64,000 bases of DNA from Physcomitrium patens (GCF_000002425.4 NC_037271.1:10054178-10118177), one strand, 5' to 3'. Numbered from the stretch's first letter, positions 35,091-47,911 are shown. The notes: a model not told the origin generated them from the letters alone. Made by a program: numbers and translations.

Positions 35091-36000
35091 ACTCGGGAAG
35101 GCGCTCATCATCTTCCACATAATAATTGGACGTGCGACGGTGATACCAAAATGTTCACTCACAAGCACGACTCAAAACCCTAAAAACAAACAAAAACTTC
35201 CTCGAACGCATCCCCCCAGTAACACAAGGTTGTTGAAAACGCTGCCCATCTTTCAGCTCCGCTTCAGTTTTTCTGTGCACAAGAAACAAAGGTACTTACA
35301 GTTATTCACGAGGGGGGGACTGGGTAGCTGTGACTCTGAGAGGGGAGTGAAGGCGAGGGAGAAAGATCAGTTAGGGCCACCGAGGCACAGGATTCAAGGC
35401 CCCATTCAGACACAAACCCCACATCAATGTCAAACAGAAACCAGAACAAAAAACAAAACCAAAAGCCCATATTCAATGAAAGATGGAAAGGCGAGGCATA
35501 AGAGGCGACTGCCAAGTCCATTCAAGTGTCTATCCTGCGCCACCCCTATCTCTTTCTCGTTCTCTTTCTCTCTCTCTGTGTGTGTTTTGGGAGAGTCGCC
35601 GCAGGGATTCCATGCCTGTGCCCGCGAGACCCGCATAGCCTTCCCTCCGAGTTCGCCGTCCATGCCGATGGTCAAGCGGCTCTCAAGCTCCCTGTCGTAC
35701 CGCCTCCATCAGCAGCAGCAGTAGCAGATCAGGCAGGGTGGGCCGTTCGTTCTGCCCTAGTCTCGTCCCTTCCCTCCTTGTCAGCGGGTCAGGCGTGACA
35801 GGAACCTTGGTAAGTTGGAATGGAAACAGAGCGGCAGACAGACGGACACAAAAACCGAGAGAGTAAGAGAGAAAAATAGATAAATACAAAACCCTAATCA
35901 CGGACACGAGAAAGAGTGCGAGAAACCCCAATCAAGAGTATTTTAGTCGGCGCAAGACAGAGAAACCCTAATATGGGGAAGCCCTAAACAGTTTTTTTTT
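35091..36000. other. GC-richer island with telo-box motifs, unassigned
   Basis: Composition rises abruptly. AAACCCTAA motifs stand at 35175-35183, 35889-35897 and 35963-35971, with CT/GA tracts and a CAGCAGCAGCAG run near 35712. A 235-codon plus-strand frame (35017-35724) crosses it but begins in AT-rich spacer and resembles no family I know. Telo boxes and CT tracts are typical of promoters and 5' UTRs of plant growth and ribosomal genes, so this may be the 5' end of a gene without an identifiable body, or a gene relic. Confidence 0.4.
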
Positions 36001-37030
36001 GTTGAACATGGTCACATGTCCATGTCTAGATGGGCCTTCAAACATCTTAATTTCATTCCTATTTTTTTTATTAAAGAAACAAAGCCCATACAAGCAAAGA
36101 GGAGATCATGTAAATAGTGCCATTTGTTTTTTTTTGGGTGATGTGTTTTGAGTAAAAGTTCACACACTACGCATGATTTTTTGTAAAAGTTTTTTTTTTT
36201 AATAGTATTGTTGGTTTCTATAATAGATGATTTATTTCAGTACATTGATCACCGAGAACTGAATAAAGGAAGTAGCAGTGACAAATCTAAGCAACAGGTT
36301 CAGCTAACTTGTAGTTTATTTATTTGGATTCATGTATGGACACTGTAATGAGACTTAAAGTCGTCCTGTTTGATTCATTTGTTTTATACCCATAAAAGCA
36401 CTATTAATTTAAAACTGCACAAAATTTTGAGTTATTTCATCGTATTTACTGAGTAGTTGTTTTTCTCCTTATAATGTATGCATTGATGTGCAGCAGTAAT
36501 GTGATTTTAAGACAATATGAAAATCAATGATATATTGAGATGATTACAGCCTTCAATTGCTCTTCTTACAAATTCTAGTAGTGAAATCAAAAAACCCCAA
36601 CAAATTAACTAAAAAATGCTACACATGGAGCTTGATTGTAAGTGATTATATTTAAAAAGTATATGTTTGTTACGAAATTTGGTAGGATATTATATTTTGC
36701 AACCCACCATAATACCAACATTATCATTATTGTTTTGTGAAAGTTGTACTTCACTACAATTGTTGTTCAAAATACAATAAATAACTGTATTAAAATTGCA
36801 GGTTTCAAAAATCATTATTAAATAAGAACAATTAATATGCTTTCAGCAGTCACAAAATTTTCAATCAATTAAATGTGTTCATTTAACATCATATGATAAG
36901 TAGCTCTCAAATTTCCTAATCAAATAATGACAAAACATATATACATTTTGCAACAAATATTGCAAGGTTCAAGCTACAAGCACATTCCAAATTGTTATAC
37001 CCACATCTAAAAAAATAGAGGCCTCTTTTT
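36001..37030. other. AT-rich spacer, nothing recognised
   Basis: No ORF above 60 codons and no repeat of note besides T runs. Confidence 0.65.
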
Positions 37031-37440
37031 GGTCAGTTTGCTTCATTTACAAGCAATTACAAGGGATTAGGGGGCAAGATTGGAACTTGCACCAAGATTA
37101 GGGCACGAGTTGGAGATTAAGGTTGGGAATGGTGCCGGAATTGGGACTTATACCAAGACTAGGGGGAGAGGAGTTGTAAACAGTGGCAATATTGGGGACA
37201 TGGACAAGAAATGGCTCTAGGACTAGGACTTGCACTGAGATTGGGTATGGGAGTTGGGAATGGCATTGGGATTGGGGATTGGGGATTGGGAGAGGGGTTG
37301 GAAATGATGCTAAGACTTATGGCATAACAAGGAAGAGGGGAAGGAAATTTGGGACTTGCATTGAGACTAGGAGGTGCAAGAGGAGGTTTGGGACTCACAC
37401 CAAAGTTAAAGTTAAAAAGAGGAGTTCACAAAGCAGCTAA
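37031..37440 (-). pseudogene. Relic of a proline-rich (minus strand) low-complexity coding sequence
   Basis: The plus strand is G-rich with an irregular period around GGGATTGGG and GACTAGGACTTG. The minus strand translates to a Pro/Ser-rich frame (PNPQSPIPMPFPTPIPN, PPLAPPSLNASPKFP) resembling plant proline-rich cell-wall proteins. The frame is short and unsupported by splice sites or flanks. It could equally be a degenerate minisatellite. Confidence 0.3.
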
Positions 37441-40400
37441 TTAGAGGCTTTTGGTATGTGTATAGCAATTCGGAGTGTGCATATAGCAACTTGTAATGTG
37501 CTTGTAACTTGAGCCATACCCCAAGTATTAGTAATATAGTTTTAAAATAAATTTATCTTTCACAATATACATACTCATTAAGAAAAATATCTTTCATTCA
37601 TTCATATATATATATATATATTTACAAGAATAACTTAAGATTTATAAACATTTTGTTTTTGTTTTTCAATTTCGTTAGGGAAAGAAAGAAGAAAGGAGCA
37701 TCGGCTCAGAGAATGGAATGTCGCTGTTGTCTGCGGATGGACCCTTGTTAAGGGGGTCTGAAAAAGCCAAGTCAGCTCGGTCTCAAAAGCTGGGAGCCTT
37801 TCTAATTGCTGACGTGGACTCATTTAACAAAGCGTTGGTTGAAAAGAAAAAGGCCACCCATCTACTCGTTCATCCTCCCTCATCCACACATTCATTCTCA
37901 CACATATTCATCCATCCATCCATTCTGAAACAGGAGTAGATAGTTTCACGATTATGTCCATGTTAAAACGTTCCTTCAATAGAATAAAATGAATTATTTG
38001 AGGAGGTGGTGAGAGGCCAGCTCAACCCAGCCCAAGTGTCACCTGAGTCAGCTTTTTTAAGGGTTTTGTTCGTTGTTATAGGACCCAGTACAAAGCGTTG
38101 CAAGCGTTGCGACGACGCTCTGGCATGCGAAGGAATGGCATGAGCTGCATGACGTCGGGATTTTGAACACGACCCATCACAAATTAACCGTGGAAGATCA
38201 TGTAGCGAAATAAAAGCCACAGGTTTGCCATCGCAGGTGTGGCCAGGCTTTCAAAACGCGCAGGAGCAGGTGCATCAGAGTGGGTGGAGCGAAAGAGAGC
38301 GAAAGAGCCAGCGAGTGAGTGAGTGAGCAAGCGAGATAGCGAAGAGCATGACGGGATTCAAGTCCTTGTTTTGTAGTCGTTGTAGCTTGGTGTGAGTCTG
38401 TGCTTCATGGATTTTAATACCACGATGAGTCATCCGTTCGCTTGCTGGATGGGGGGAATGATACTTCATCGCGAGAGTGGTGTCAGAATCGATCTCTTCC
38501 ATACATTGGTGGCACCTGAAATCATTTTCCCAACAATTCCCTCTTGAAGTCGGTCCACACATTTTTGGACTCCTTCTCTTTGACAATTTCAATGCTGCCA
38601 TGGTCGGTTTTCCCTCAATCACTCACTGCATGTATAGAGGATGCAGCCAACTTGCAAAACGCCGCTAAACGACGACGGAAACGGTTTATATCCTCTGTGA
38701 AATTTCGTAGGAAGCGAGCGGAGGATCAAGCTTCAGGAATTTAGGACCACACCCACGCGTTTGACGATTCCTTCTTTCGCACCCTGTGGAAAGCTGCTCC
38801 GATGTGGTCAGAGCGGCAAATTGCAATCCAGGTAGCTTTGGAATTACTCCATCCTCGCGATGCTGTTATGGGCAGTCCTGGCTATTGTATCAACCCAACG
38901 AGCGTATGCATTTGGATTGTACCAGTTTCAGGTTGCATTGGATGTGGAACAGATCGATGCGTGATCCACACATGCACTGCAGATTCAGCATTCTTTCATT
39001 CTGACCTCGAGGTTGTTTTGCAAATTGGAAAGGGTGGCATGAAATTGACGGAATGGGGATGGTGATCCGTCGCACCTTAAGCGATCACCGCGCAGCTCCT
39101 GCTTCGTGTGCGGTTGTGTGGGTGTTGCCGAATCGACCGAACTCATGCAAAACCATATCCCCTCACAAAATTTTAGGCCTCATTGTTATGAGCATTGCAA
39201 TCTCGTCACCGGGTCGGTAATTCTCACTTGTCGGTGAGTTGGTTGTATTGGCAAATTCATGGAGGAATGAAAGACTAGGATGCGTGTGTGAAGAGTGCAT
39301 GTATAGTCTACACTCTTTGATATTACAAGTATAAGATTGAAGATATATAGATACATATGTAGATGTATTAGACAGTGAGGGAGCTTTAATCATGCATAGT
39401 TGTAACAATGAATGGACTAAACAATGTATTATAATCAAATGGCTATTTCAGTTTTATTTTCATTTCTTAAGAACATTGAAGTTTTCATTCATTTCTACTT
39501 TGCACAAGCACTTGAATGGATTAAATGGTATTATGATTATTTCAAGGATTAAAAATGTGAATTTACCAACATTGGTTAGAATATTCAATAAAATAATAAT
39601 AACAATAATAATAATTTTTAAAAATAGTAAAAGTAGTAGGATTAAAAAATAAGTTAAAAGATTATGTATACTTTTAAGTATACATATAGTCCAATTGTAT
39701 TAAACTTATTTTCGTTTGTTTAATTGCATGCAAAATATTAAAATTTTCCAAATGTTTTAAACTTACTTTTATTTATCATATATATTTTCTACTAAGCTTA
39801 AAAAGAAATGCAATGAGTTTAAGTAAAAGACTACATACTTGTATCAACCTGGCTTTTACAGGTTTTTGGAGTTGTCTACACCGAAACAAGAAGTTAGCTA
39901 ACACTTCTCACTATTATTCTTCAAAGAACAAAACTGTAATGGAGAATCAAGGTGTTGTAACAAATATTGTTCCACTTCAAGGTTTTTACAGCAGGAAATG
40001 TGTTGCTGACTTTTGTGAAAGCTAAAGAATGCCTACATGACTCTAATTAATTGATTTATTATTATTATGAATGATGAAGTTTTTACAACTAAGATGTATC
40101 ACATCAAGCATGAGTTGTCTTCACAATATCTGAAGACACACTGGTCCACAACCTCCTCGAAACTGGTCTCAACATTTTGCTACTAACTTGGAGACTCTCA
40201 GTTACAGGAAATGAGAGAAGTCAAAACAGGCAATCTCAAAGAGGAACGAAGTCTTGTTTTGTGACGATCTTGTCACAAGGAACCGTGAAGATCTGTTGTG
40301 TAATCTGTTTGTATCTGATGCTTGAATCCAACACCTTCATGTCGGAAAAAACCTGCATAGATCGATGAGAAACCTAGCAGCTAGATGCTGGAGATAGTCT

Positions 40401-40920
40401 TGGCAATCACCAACTCATTTGGGTCATCGCAAAGCTGGTGTGAGCATCTACCTCGTGTATCCTGTTGTGTGCACGAGATCAACACACAGACGCACACACA
40501 CATACTCACATACTCACACAAGCGCACCCACACACAGAGTCTGTGTTGAACTGGCCAACGCGGCGGACCCATTGTTGCAGGTACCGCACTGATCAGCTTT
40601 CATTTTTCGAGCAGCGACTTTCTGCAGTTGCGTCTACAGTGTGTCTGCATGGCTGTGTGCATGTCCGGACTATGCCGCCTTGTCAAACATGTTGCAGATG
40701 TGGGACCAAGTCACTTGTCGAGTTCCTGCATGTTCGGCTGTGTGCAGTTGCGGTTCATGTCTTGCATCATCGTCCGAGTTGCATCAGTCGCAACCAGGGA
40801 TCCAGCCTGATGCTGTTGCTTGACTCTCGGGCTGTGCCTGGTCTCCTTGTGGTGCGTGTATCCATTGACCCCCTCGGCGATGAGGTCTATATTTGTATTA
40901 TCAAGTTGTGGTGAGTGAGA
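37441..40920. other. Mixed-composition intergenic region, no gene recognised
   Basis: GC-richer patches at about 37.7-39.1 and 40.4-40.9 kb are separated by AT-rich DNA. Frames of 60-150 codons occur on both strands (for example minus 38275-38622 and plus 40465-40914) but none resembles a known family. 40490-40540 contains a CA-rich simple repeat. Pieces of broken genes are possible. Confidence 0.5.
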
Positions 40921-42311
40921 GGGCGGTAGTCTTCTAGCATACTGGTGTCGAGCTTTGCAATGCTTCCTTGTTGATGATATGACGGTATCAACTTGTGTAC
41001 TTCATCGAGCAAGTTGTCATGGATGCTGGGTGCACTTGTATTTTGTTTTAAAAAAACTGCGGATAAAGCTCAGTAACATTTTATCACTGATTGGAATAGA
41101 GGAATGATTTTGTGATGAGAATGGTTATGTAACAGAGAATGTTGTGATAAAACAATTCAAAATGAACGTTGAGCATTTTATTTGAACTTTTAAAATTACG
41201 TAAAACATAGTGATTTATTTTAATAGCTTTTAAAAGTATTAAAAATATTTTACTCTCATAGTTTTTCATCATATACTTCTAGGTTCATTGTGTTGAATTA
41301 TGGTACGTGTTATAATTTCATCAAAAGAGGCGTCAAAGTCAATCTGTATCATTGTAAAATTCACAGTCAAATATCTATTCATTTTTTTTAAAAATTATTT
41401 ACGTATTTGAATAGTGACAATAATGACACAACTATATATATATATATATATATATGCATTAACTTAAATTCAAAAACACAGAAAAGCAACCTTTTTTCTT
41501 ACTTTTTTCCAATTGTTTCTAACGTCCATTTTCTGATCAATGAAATGATAAAAAAAAGAAATTCATTGCAGTTGTATATATGCTTTATTACAGAATAATT
41601 TACATAATTAACAAATCTCCATTCACTAAAATTATAAGAGGTACCTAAAACATTTGGATTTTGAGTCTTCACTTGTATATATGATTTATTACAAAATATC
41701 TATTATAAAAATGTTTTTTTAAAGTTTTTTCAAGTATTTTTATGCATATTTAATTATATTGTTGCATTGTTTGTAATGATAAGTACAATTCTTATTTCTT
41801 ATTTTCATTGCAAACATTCAATAAAGATCAACTTCTTCTGTAACTTGCTTTGTTTATGTTGATTGGAAAGATTGGTGAAAGAGAAAGAACCATAGACAAC
41901 TACAATCATACAATAATGTGCAAATTCACAACCTATTTAGAAAAAAAATAAAAAAATAAAAAAATGTTAAAAAGTGCTTTAAGTTAAGGTAGGATAAATA
42001 ATGTCATAAAGCATGAAGTGTCAAGGACTTATGAAACAACCTACTTTTATTCTAGAAATATGTATGTTCAATATCATATCCTTCTTTATATGCAATAGAA
42101 TTGTACATAATTGATGTGCTGCCATACTTAAATTACAATATTTTTTACTTAATTCTCTACCTAAATTATTAACTTTTATTATTTTTTTATTATTATAATT
42201 ATTATTTTTAAAGTCAATTATGTACAATTATAAATTTATAATATAGAAAAAAATTATTTTAAATAAATAAAATATTAATTAAGAGATATTTATTACAAAA
42301 TATAGTTATAG

Positions 42312-42343
<32 letters not shown>

Positions 42344-43130
42344 AACTAATGCCAATACAAAAAAATTAGGAATTTTGTAGTAGACAACTTAATAAATTGA
42401 AGAAAATATTATTAAATTTTGTACCATTGTCGATACTTACAAAGAGATAGGTAGTAATTATCTATTCTCTTAAGAAAATGAGATACAACTCTCTATAAGT
42501 ATTTCATTTGTAAAGATGGTGCTTATTTCAGGGTCTTATATTTGTCATGTCCACACTACACCTTTCAAATCCATAAATTGATTGATAGTTGTGCTTACTT
42601 TTGAATTTGCAACATAAATGAATGTATATTTTGTAATATAGTATTAGAATTGTAGATAAATAATTTCTATGGATGAAAAAAGTTATATAAAAAATCTAGA
42701 TACATTTTGTAGATGATTTTTTGGATGAAAACTTTAGAAAAGGAACCATTGCCATCTTGCTATTACTGGAGCATCATAGTTATGCTACTGTTGGAACCTC
42801 ACCTTGTTGCTGAATTAAGTTACTACTACCAATTTTGATTTCTTATTGCTATTAATATCGAAGAAATATTATTTTGCACCATTATAGCTTAGTATCACTA
42901 CCTTCTATTATTGAATTTATACAATATTTGTTAATTTTTTTCTTAAAACTACTACAAGATTTATTATTATTGAACAATCTTGTTACTTGTTGTTATTGCA
43001 TTGGTTGCTTTCGTAATTGCATCAACTTCAATCAACCACTACATTTATTGATTGGATGGGAAAAAATATGATTTATGTGCATTTATTATGAAGTATTTGA
43101 TATGCATTTGTAAATTCTACATACATATAG
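40921..43130. other. AT-rich spacer with AT microsatellites
   Basis: AT repeats at 41432-41455 and 42312-42341. No gene or domain recognised. Confidence 0.65.
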
Positions 43131-43580
43131 TTGGAACATTGGAATGTCCTATATGTTGGATAAGAAATCAAAATGAGAGTCAAACAAGGCAAAAAGACAA
43201 GCATTGATTGCCCTCAATGTCAAGCCTTTAGAATTGATTTATATATGCAAATATAAAATAACAAAAGAAAAGTGGAATGTGTTGGCTAGGATCTACAAGC
43301 CTTCTAGAGATATTACTAAGATGTTTTTGATAAAGAAATTTTATAATCTTTAATATACTAATGAAGAATCTATTGAAAGTTTTTTTAGATTTTTTTTTGA
43401 TATTAGGAATTAATACAATGAGTGCAATGGTTTAATAGACAAATAAAGTATGAAATTTCTTGTATTTATTACATTTCTAAAATATTAGAATCCACTTGTT
43501 TAATTAATTGCATTGAAAAAATACAAAGAGATCATAGAGAAAGTAGTATAATATATATTTTTTGAAGAAGAGATGCAAAA

Positions 43581-43621
<41 letters not shown>

Positions 43622-45800
43622 TTATTTTTTGTTTTAATAATACATTTTAGAGAGAAGCAAGCCTTGAAGAAGTACTATCTATAATAGAAGCAGAAACTTA
43701 AGATTGATATGTCTAGAAGCATTTGTAGTGCTTGTAGACAAAAATGTACATAAGTAAGGTTGTGTAGAGTGTTTTAGAATAAATAGTAGTAATATAATAA
43801 GTGTTGATATTGTTGTTGCTTTCTTAGTCCAAGAGACATTATAATAGTTATAAGTAATAATTACATTGTTATTTCAATTATATCATTATGTTTATATTAA
43901 TAGCGCAATAGATATATACATTCAAGGAAACAAAAGTAAAATTCTCAACTTCAATAAAAATTTGGCCATCTAATTCCAATACTACAATGGTGGTATCAAT
44001 AAATTACTAGTTTAAAGTAAGATGTATTTCACAATTTTGGACCCTAAGAAAAAATGTATTATTGTGGTTGTAAATGATGTACATTGAATTCTAGGAGCAC
44101 ATGATATACTCTTGTTAACTGCAATCTTACATAAGAAATGTTGCAAATTTAGTTTGGATGATAATTGACCTGATTAAATTTATTTTTTTGATAACATACT
44201 TATGTAAAGTACCTTCAATTATAAACCTTATTATATGCCTTGTAAAATTAAAGAAGTTATTAATATAACTAATTTATCTACATTAGGTTGTATGCTTATT
44301 GAATAACATAAAGTATTAATATATGCTTTAATGCATAAAATACAAGAGGCGTAGTGAATGAATAATATTCAAGAATTGAAGTTTAAGGGTACAAAAGATA
44401 TGGTATCTACATATAAATTGTGCATTATTGATAAGATCTATAAGCAATCTTTTTTATACAAGCCCAAGTATACTAGTGGTATTTTAGATGTAGTAATATT
44501 TAATCTTGATTATTTTAGTACATCTAGTTTTTGTGGTACCAAATGGTTAGTTGTGTGAATTGATAAATATTTTAATTATTGTAAGCTTATATTTCTTTAG
44601 ACTAAAGATCAGATATATATTGTTAGATCTTCAATGTTCAAGTGAATTTCTAATTCATTCGAATTTTAAGTCTTAAAATCACATATATATGATGGATTTG
44701 GTGAAAAAATGGTTGATAAGAAGACAAACTCATAGTTTGTCCAACAATAATAATAGAGTTCTCTCAACTAGAAGTAATAGCAATCATTCAAGTTCTACTA
44801 CTAGGACGCTGTTACCTAAGTAGAATTGACCAAACAAATAACATAAGTAATAGTACAATGTGTTGTACATCATAGAAAAATAACAACAATTTTTTTGAGT
44901 AAATTATGACTTGCTAATTGAAATAGTGTATGTTGTTTATATTATTGAACATGCAAAATCAGAAACTATTAAGCCATGAGCTCACTCTTTTGCAAAGAGT
45001 AGAGTCATGCCATGTAGAAAGAACTTGATTTTTTGAAAGATTATGATACATAGAATTTTTTATTTTTATCAAATAACATGAAGATAATGGATTCAAAATG
45101 GATTTTAAAAAATGCTAATAATAGTTCTATTGAGTATTTTAAAGAACTAATAGTTACAAAAGATTTTAATAAGATGAAGAGTTTTGATTACAAAGAGTCT
45201 TTTGTATCAATTTTTTACCTTCCAATAATTTATAAATTTATTACAATTGTTGCTATCCTTCATTGAAATATGTTATAATTTAATATTATTTTAGTTTATT
45301 TGAATTATGAATTAAAAAAATAATAATAAAGATTTTAAAAAAATTAAAAGTTCTATTTGAATACAAAGATAAGGTGTCACAATTGCTAAAGACTTTATAT
45401 GACTTGAAGTGATTTAGACACAAATCAAATAAGAATTTGGATGGATCTTTATTGAATCTTCATTAAGAGTAGTTAAAGTCAAATCCTTATTTGTACACTA
45501 TGTACATTGAAAGTTTGGTTCTTGCACCGATCATCTTACTAAGCATGAAAATGACAATTTTTTGGATGCAAATGACATAAAACTTTTAGAATACTTTAGA
45601 TTTGTTATAGTACCTTGCAAATAATACAAGATATGATATTATATTTTCTTATCAATATTTTCTTATTAACATAGTACATCCATATCTTTTACATTGATAA
45701 AGAATCAAATAAATATTTTGTTATTTGAAAGGAATAAAATTTTTGGTATTGTAATATGGAGGCAAAATGAGTCATAGAGATGATGATGAAGTGGATTTGA
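43131..45800 (+). mobile_element. Ancient Ty1/copia remnant I
   Basis: Plus-strand translation with frequent stops still shows copia order. A gag core near 43195-43400 reads ALNVKPLELIYICKYKI and WNVLARIYKPSRDITKMFL. A pre-integrase/integrase stretch at 44358-44600 ends GTKWLVV then IDKYFNYCKLIFL. RT at 45078-45500 reads DSKWILKNANNSSIEYFKE, FNKMKSFDYKESF, then LLKTLYDLK and SNPYLYTMYIES. An AT repeat lies at 43585-43618. No LTRs could be delimited. It is much older than the neighbouring copia element G. Confidence 0.65.
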
Positions 45801-46433
45801 CAACATTTGTTGATGAGTCATAGAGGTGATAACGAAGCGGATTGTATCTTAAATCCAACATATGTATGAAATATGCAATATAAAAATAATTTTGAGGCTT
45901 TTTTCTAGACATGAATCCATGCAAGTAATAATGTTATGAGTTTTCATGAAACAAATTCTATATACTTTAGAATTTAAATATTGAGATTAGCTACAGCCGT
46001 TATTTATCTACCACAATCAAATAAAGAGGAAAAAGTGATGATGGGATTTGAAATGAAGCATAGATGTATTGCATGATGAAATGTTGTGAACTAGGTGGAA
46101 ATTAGAAATTTTTAATCTCAGAGGAAGAGAGGGGTTAATAAAGTAGGATTAGAGTTGGATATTTAGAAGTAGATGTTGAAAAATTTAAGTAGATCAAGTC
46201 TAGTAGATTGATTGAGGAATCAAAGAATTGAAGGTGCTTTTAGAGAAATTTCTTGAAGGAGGTTGGAAGTGGATGGAGAAAGCTAGCACTATAAGTAAAA
46301 TCATGGTTGTTTGCTTAAGGATAGATGTAGAGGTGATGGTGAGGGACTTGACATGCAACAATAAGTTGTTGCACTTGCACTCTTGTATTGCACCTCACAA
46401 TGCCCTTACTTGAGTGATATTTTACTTCTTGCT

Positions 46434-46669
46434 TGTTGCCCAGGTCCACAAACCCTCCAGTACAGCTGACAATGGTGCCATTTACTTTTGGAATTTGAAC
46501 AAGGTATTTATTGAAAGAATTATATTATATAGTATATTAATCTCTTGTATAGAATACTATCTACTCTGTATTGACCTTACATCAAGAGTTGTGACTTTTG
46601 GTGTCATCCTTATACACAGAATATATTGTACATTAATTGATCATATTAATAATAATATTATTTGTAACA
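46434..46669 (+). repeat. Putative 5' LTR of copia element G
   Basis: It begins TGTTGCCCAG and ends TTGTAACA directly before a perfect tRNA-Met primer site. The right end is secure; the left end is a guess from the TG start. Confidence 0.45.
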
Positions 46670-46681
46670 TGGTATCAGAGC
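46670..46681 (+). promoter_or_regulatory. tRNA-Met primer-binding site of copia element G
   Basis: TGGTATCAGAGC, a perfect match to the common plant copia primer site, directly after the LTR end. Confidence 0.85.
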
Positions 46682-46900
46682 AATAGAAATATTTGATCCT
46701 TAAAAAAAGCTTTGATAAATGCTTTATTAAGAAAAGAATTGCTGAAATTATAAAATAATTTATAATAAAAATGATATCAATGTAATTCATTATAATAAAA
46801 AAAGTTGATGAAAAACTTGAGGTTCTTCAAATCATGAGAAGAAATTCTAGACCTAAAAATAGCAACATATAAACCATAAGCAAAAATAAAATTGAATTGA
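46682..46900 (+). mobile_element. Copia element G, leader segment before inserted element D
   Basis: Internal sequence of G between primer site and gag. It ends with ATTGA (46896-46900), the left target duplication of D, and resumes at 53014. Confidence 0.7.
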
Positions 46901-47394
46901 TGTCACGGACACAAAATACAGACTTGAAATCTAACAAGAAGCTCAAGAAGAAGTGGCAGAACTAGATTAAACAGATGAGTACAAGAACAACACCAGAAAG
47001 GTGAGCTAGAACTCCAAGAGATGTGTTATTGAGACTAAAGAACTCTTCAGCCTCGATCCCTATATATACTCCTACTTAGGAGGCTTCTCGAGCTACTTCT
47101 ATTAACTAGGAAGCTTCTAGAAGGTTCCAGAGGCTTCCTTTCTAGAAGGTTTTAGAAACTTCTCGAGCTACTTCTATTAACTAGGAAGCTTCTAGAAAGT
47201 TCCAGGGGATTCCTTTCTAGAAGCTTCTAGAAACTTCTCTTCTAGAAGGTTCCAGAGACTTCCTTTCTAGAAGCTTCTAGAAACTTCTCTCTAAAAGGTT
47301 CCGAGGCTTCTCTTCTAGAAGATTCCAGAGGCTTGTTTTCTAGAAGGTTCTAGAAACTTCTCTCTAAAAAGTTCTAAGGAATATGTCCCTAACA
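46901..47394 (-). repeat. 3' LTR of element D with expanded minisatellite
   Basis: 47090-47370 is a run of diverged ~20-45-bp units built on TCTAGAAGGTTCCAGAGGCTT, about 170 bp more than in the 5' LTR. The outer parts align well with 52693-53013. Confidence 0.88.
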
Positions 47395-47408
47395 TCACCC
47401 CCTCCTTT
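47395..47408 (-). promoter_or_regulatory. Polypurine tract of element D
   Basis: The sense strand reads AAAGGAGGGGGTGA against the 3' LTR. Confidence 0.85.
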
Positions 47409-47441
47409 AGCTTCGAGGTCTCTGAGAAGTAATGTTGTTGA

Positions 47442-47795
47442 TCAGTACCAATGCAAGAAAATGAAGATCTGTCGCATAACTTCTGCTATGAACTCCAACT
47501 GTTGTTCACGAGGCAAGTGGTTCATCGACCCTTGAAGCCAACGGTAGTGGCCCACGCCTTCGACTTCTGACCAAGTATGAACTTCCGTGTCCTCATTGTG
47601 AAATTGTCCTGTAAACACGCCTTCTGGTTGACCATCGTAAGCAGGCTCGATTTCAAATACGATCACCAGTGATCGATTACTCGGTATCCTCCGTCGTCGT
47701 CGTGGTACATGTAGTTCTTCATCTCGGGGTTGCCTTCGTGAGCTACTTGGTTGCGATACTCTGACTGGCATATTATCTATCTCTTGGCTATCCAT
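47442..47795 (-). CDS. Extra 3' ORF of element D (117 aa, intact, unknown function)
   Basis: Intact ORF starting at an ATG (MDSQEIDNMPVRVSQPSSS) between the chromodomain end of pol and the polypurine tract. It begins with a basic, Ser/Arg-rich segment ending in RRRRRIPSNRSL, then the core SLVIVFEIEPAYDGQPEGVF, VEGVGHYRWLQGSMNHLPRE and the C-terminal EFIAEVMRQIFIFLHWY. It aligns along its whole length with the 140-aa ORF of element A, sharing SQPS, RDE, LVI, DG.P, W, GHYRWL.G..NHL.REQ and the final R.I..F. There is no membrane span and no metal-binding or protease motif. The basic N-terminus could bind RNA or DNA or carry a nuclear signal; that is inference only. Confidence 0.78.
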   Translation of the reverse strand: MDSQEIDNMPVRVSQPSSSRRQPRDEELHVPRRRRRIPSNRSLVIVFEIEPAYDGQPEGVFTGQFHNEDTEVHTWSEVEGVGHYRWLQGSMNHLPREQQLEFIAEVMRQIFIFLHWY

Positions 47796-47911
47796 ATCAA
47801 AAGACCAAACTACGATCTATCTTGGAGAAAATAACTACATCAACTATGAATTTTGCTGGTGCTTTCCCCTTTTCTTATATTGTTGGGAGAACAAGCTTCA
47901 GAAAGAAGCTA

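Noticed and set aside
35017-35724. 235-codon plus-strand ORF
   Set aside because: Begins in AT-rich spacer, low complexity, no family resemblance; more likely leader/promoter sequence. Kept only as an unassigned island.
38275-38622. 115-codon minus-strand ORF
   Set aside because: No recognisable family; no splice or codon evidence.
40465-40914. 149-codon ORF rich in His, Thr and Cys
   Set aside because: The start is a CA repeat; no domain and no neighbour support.
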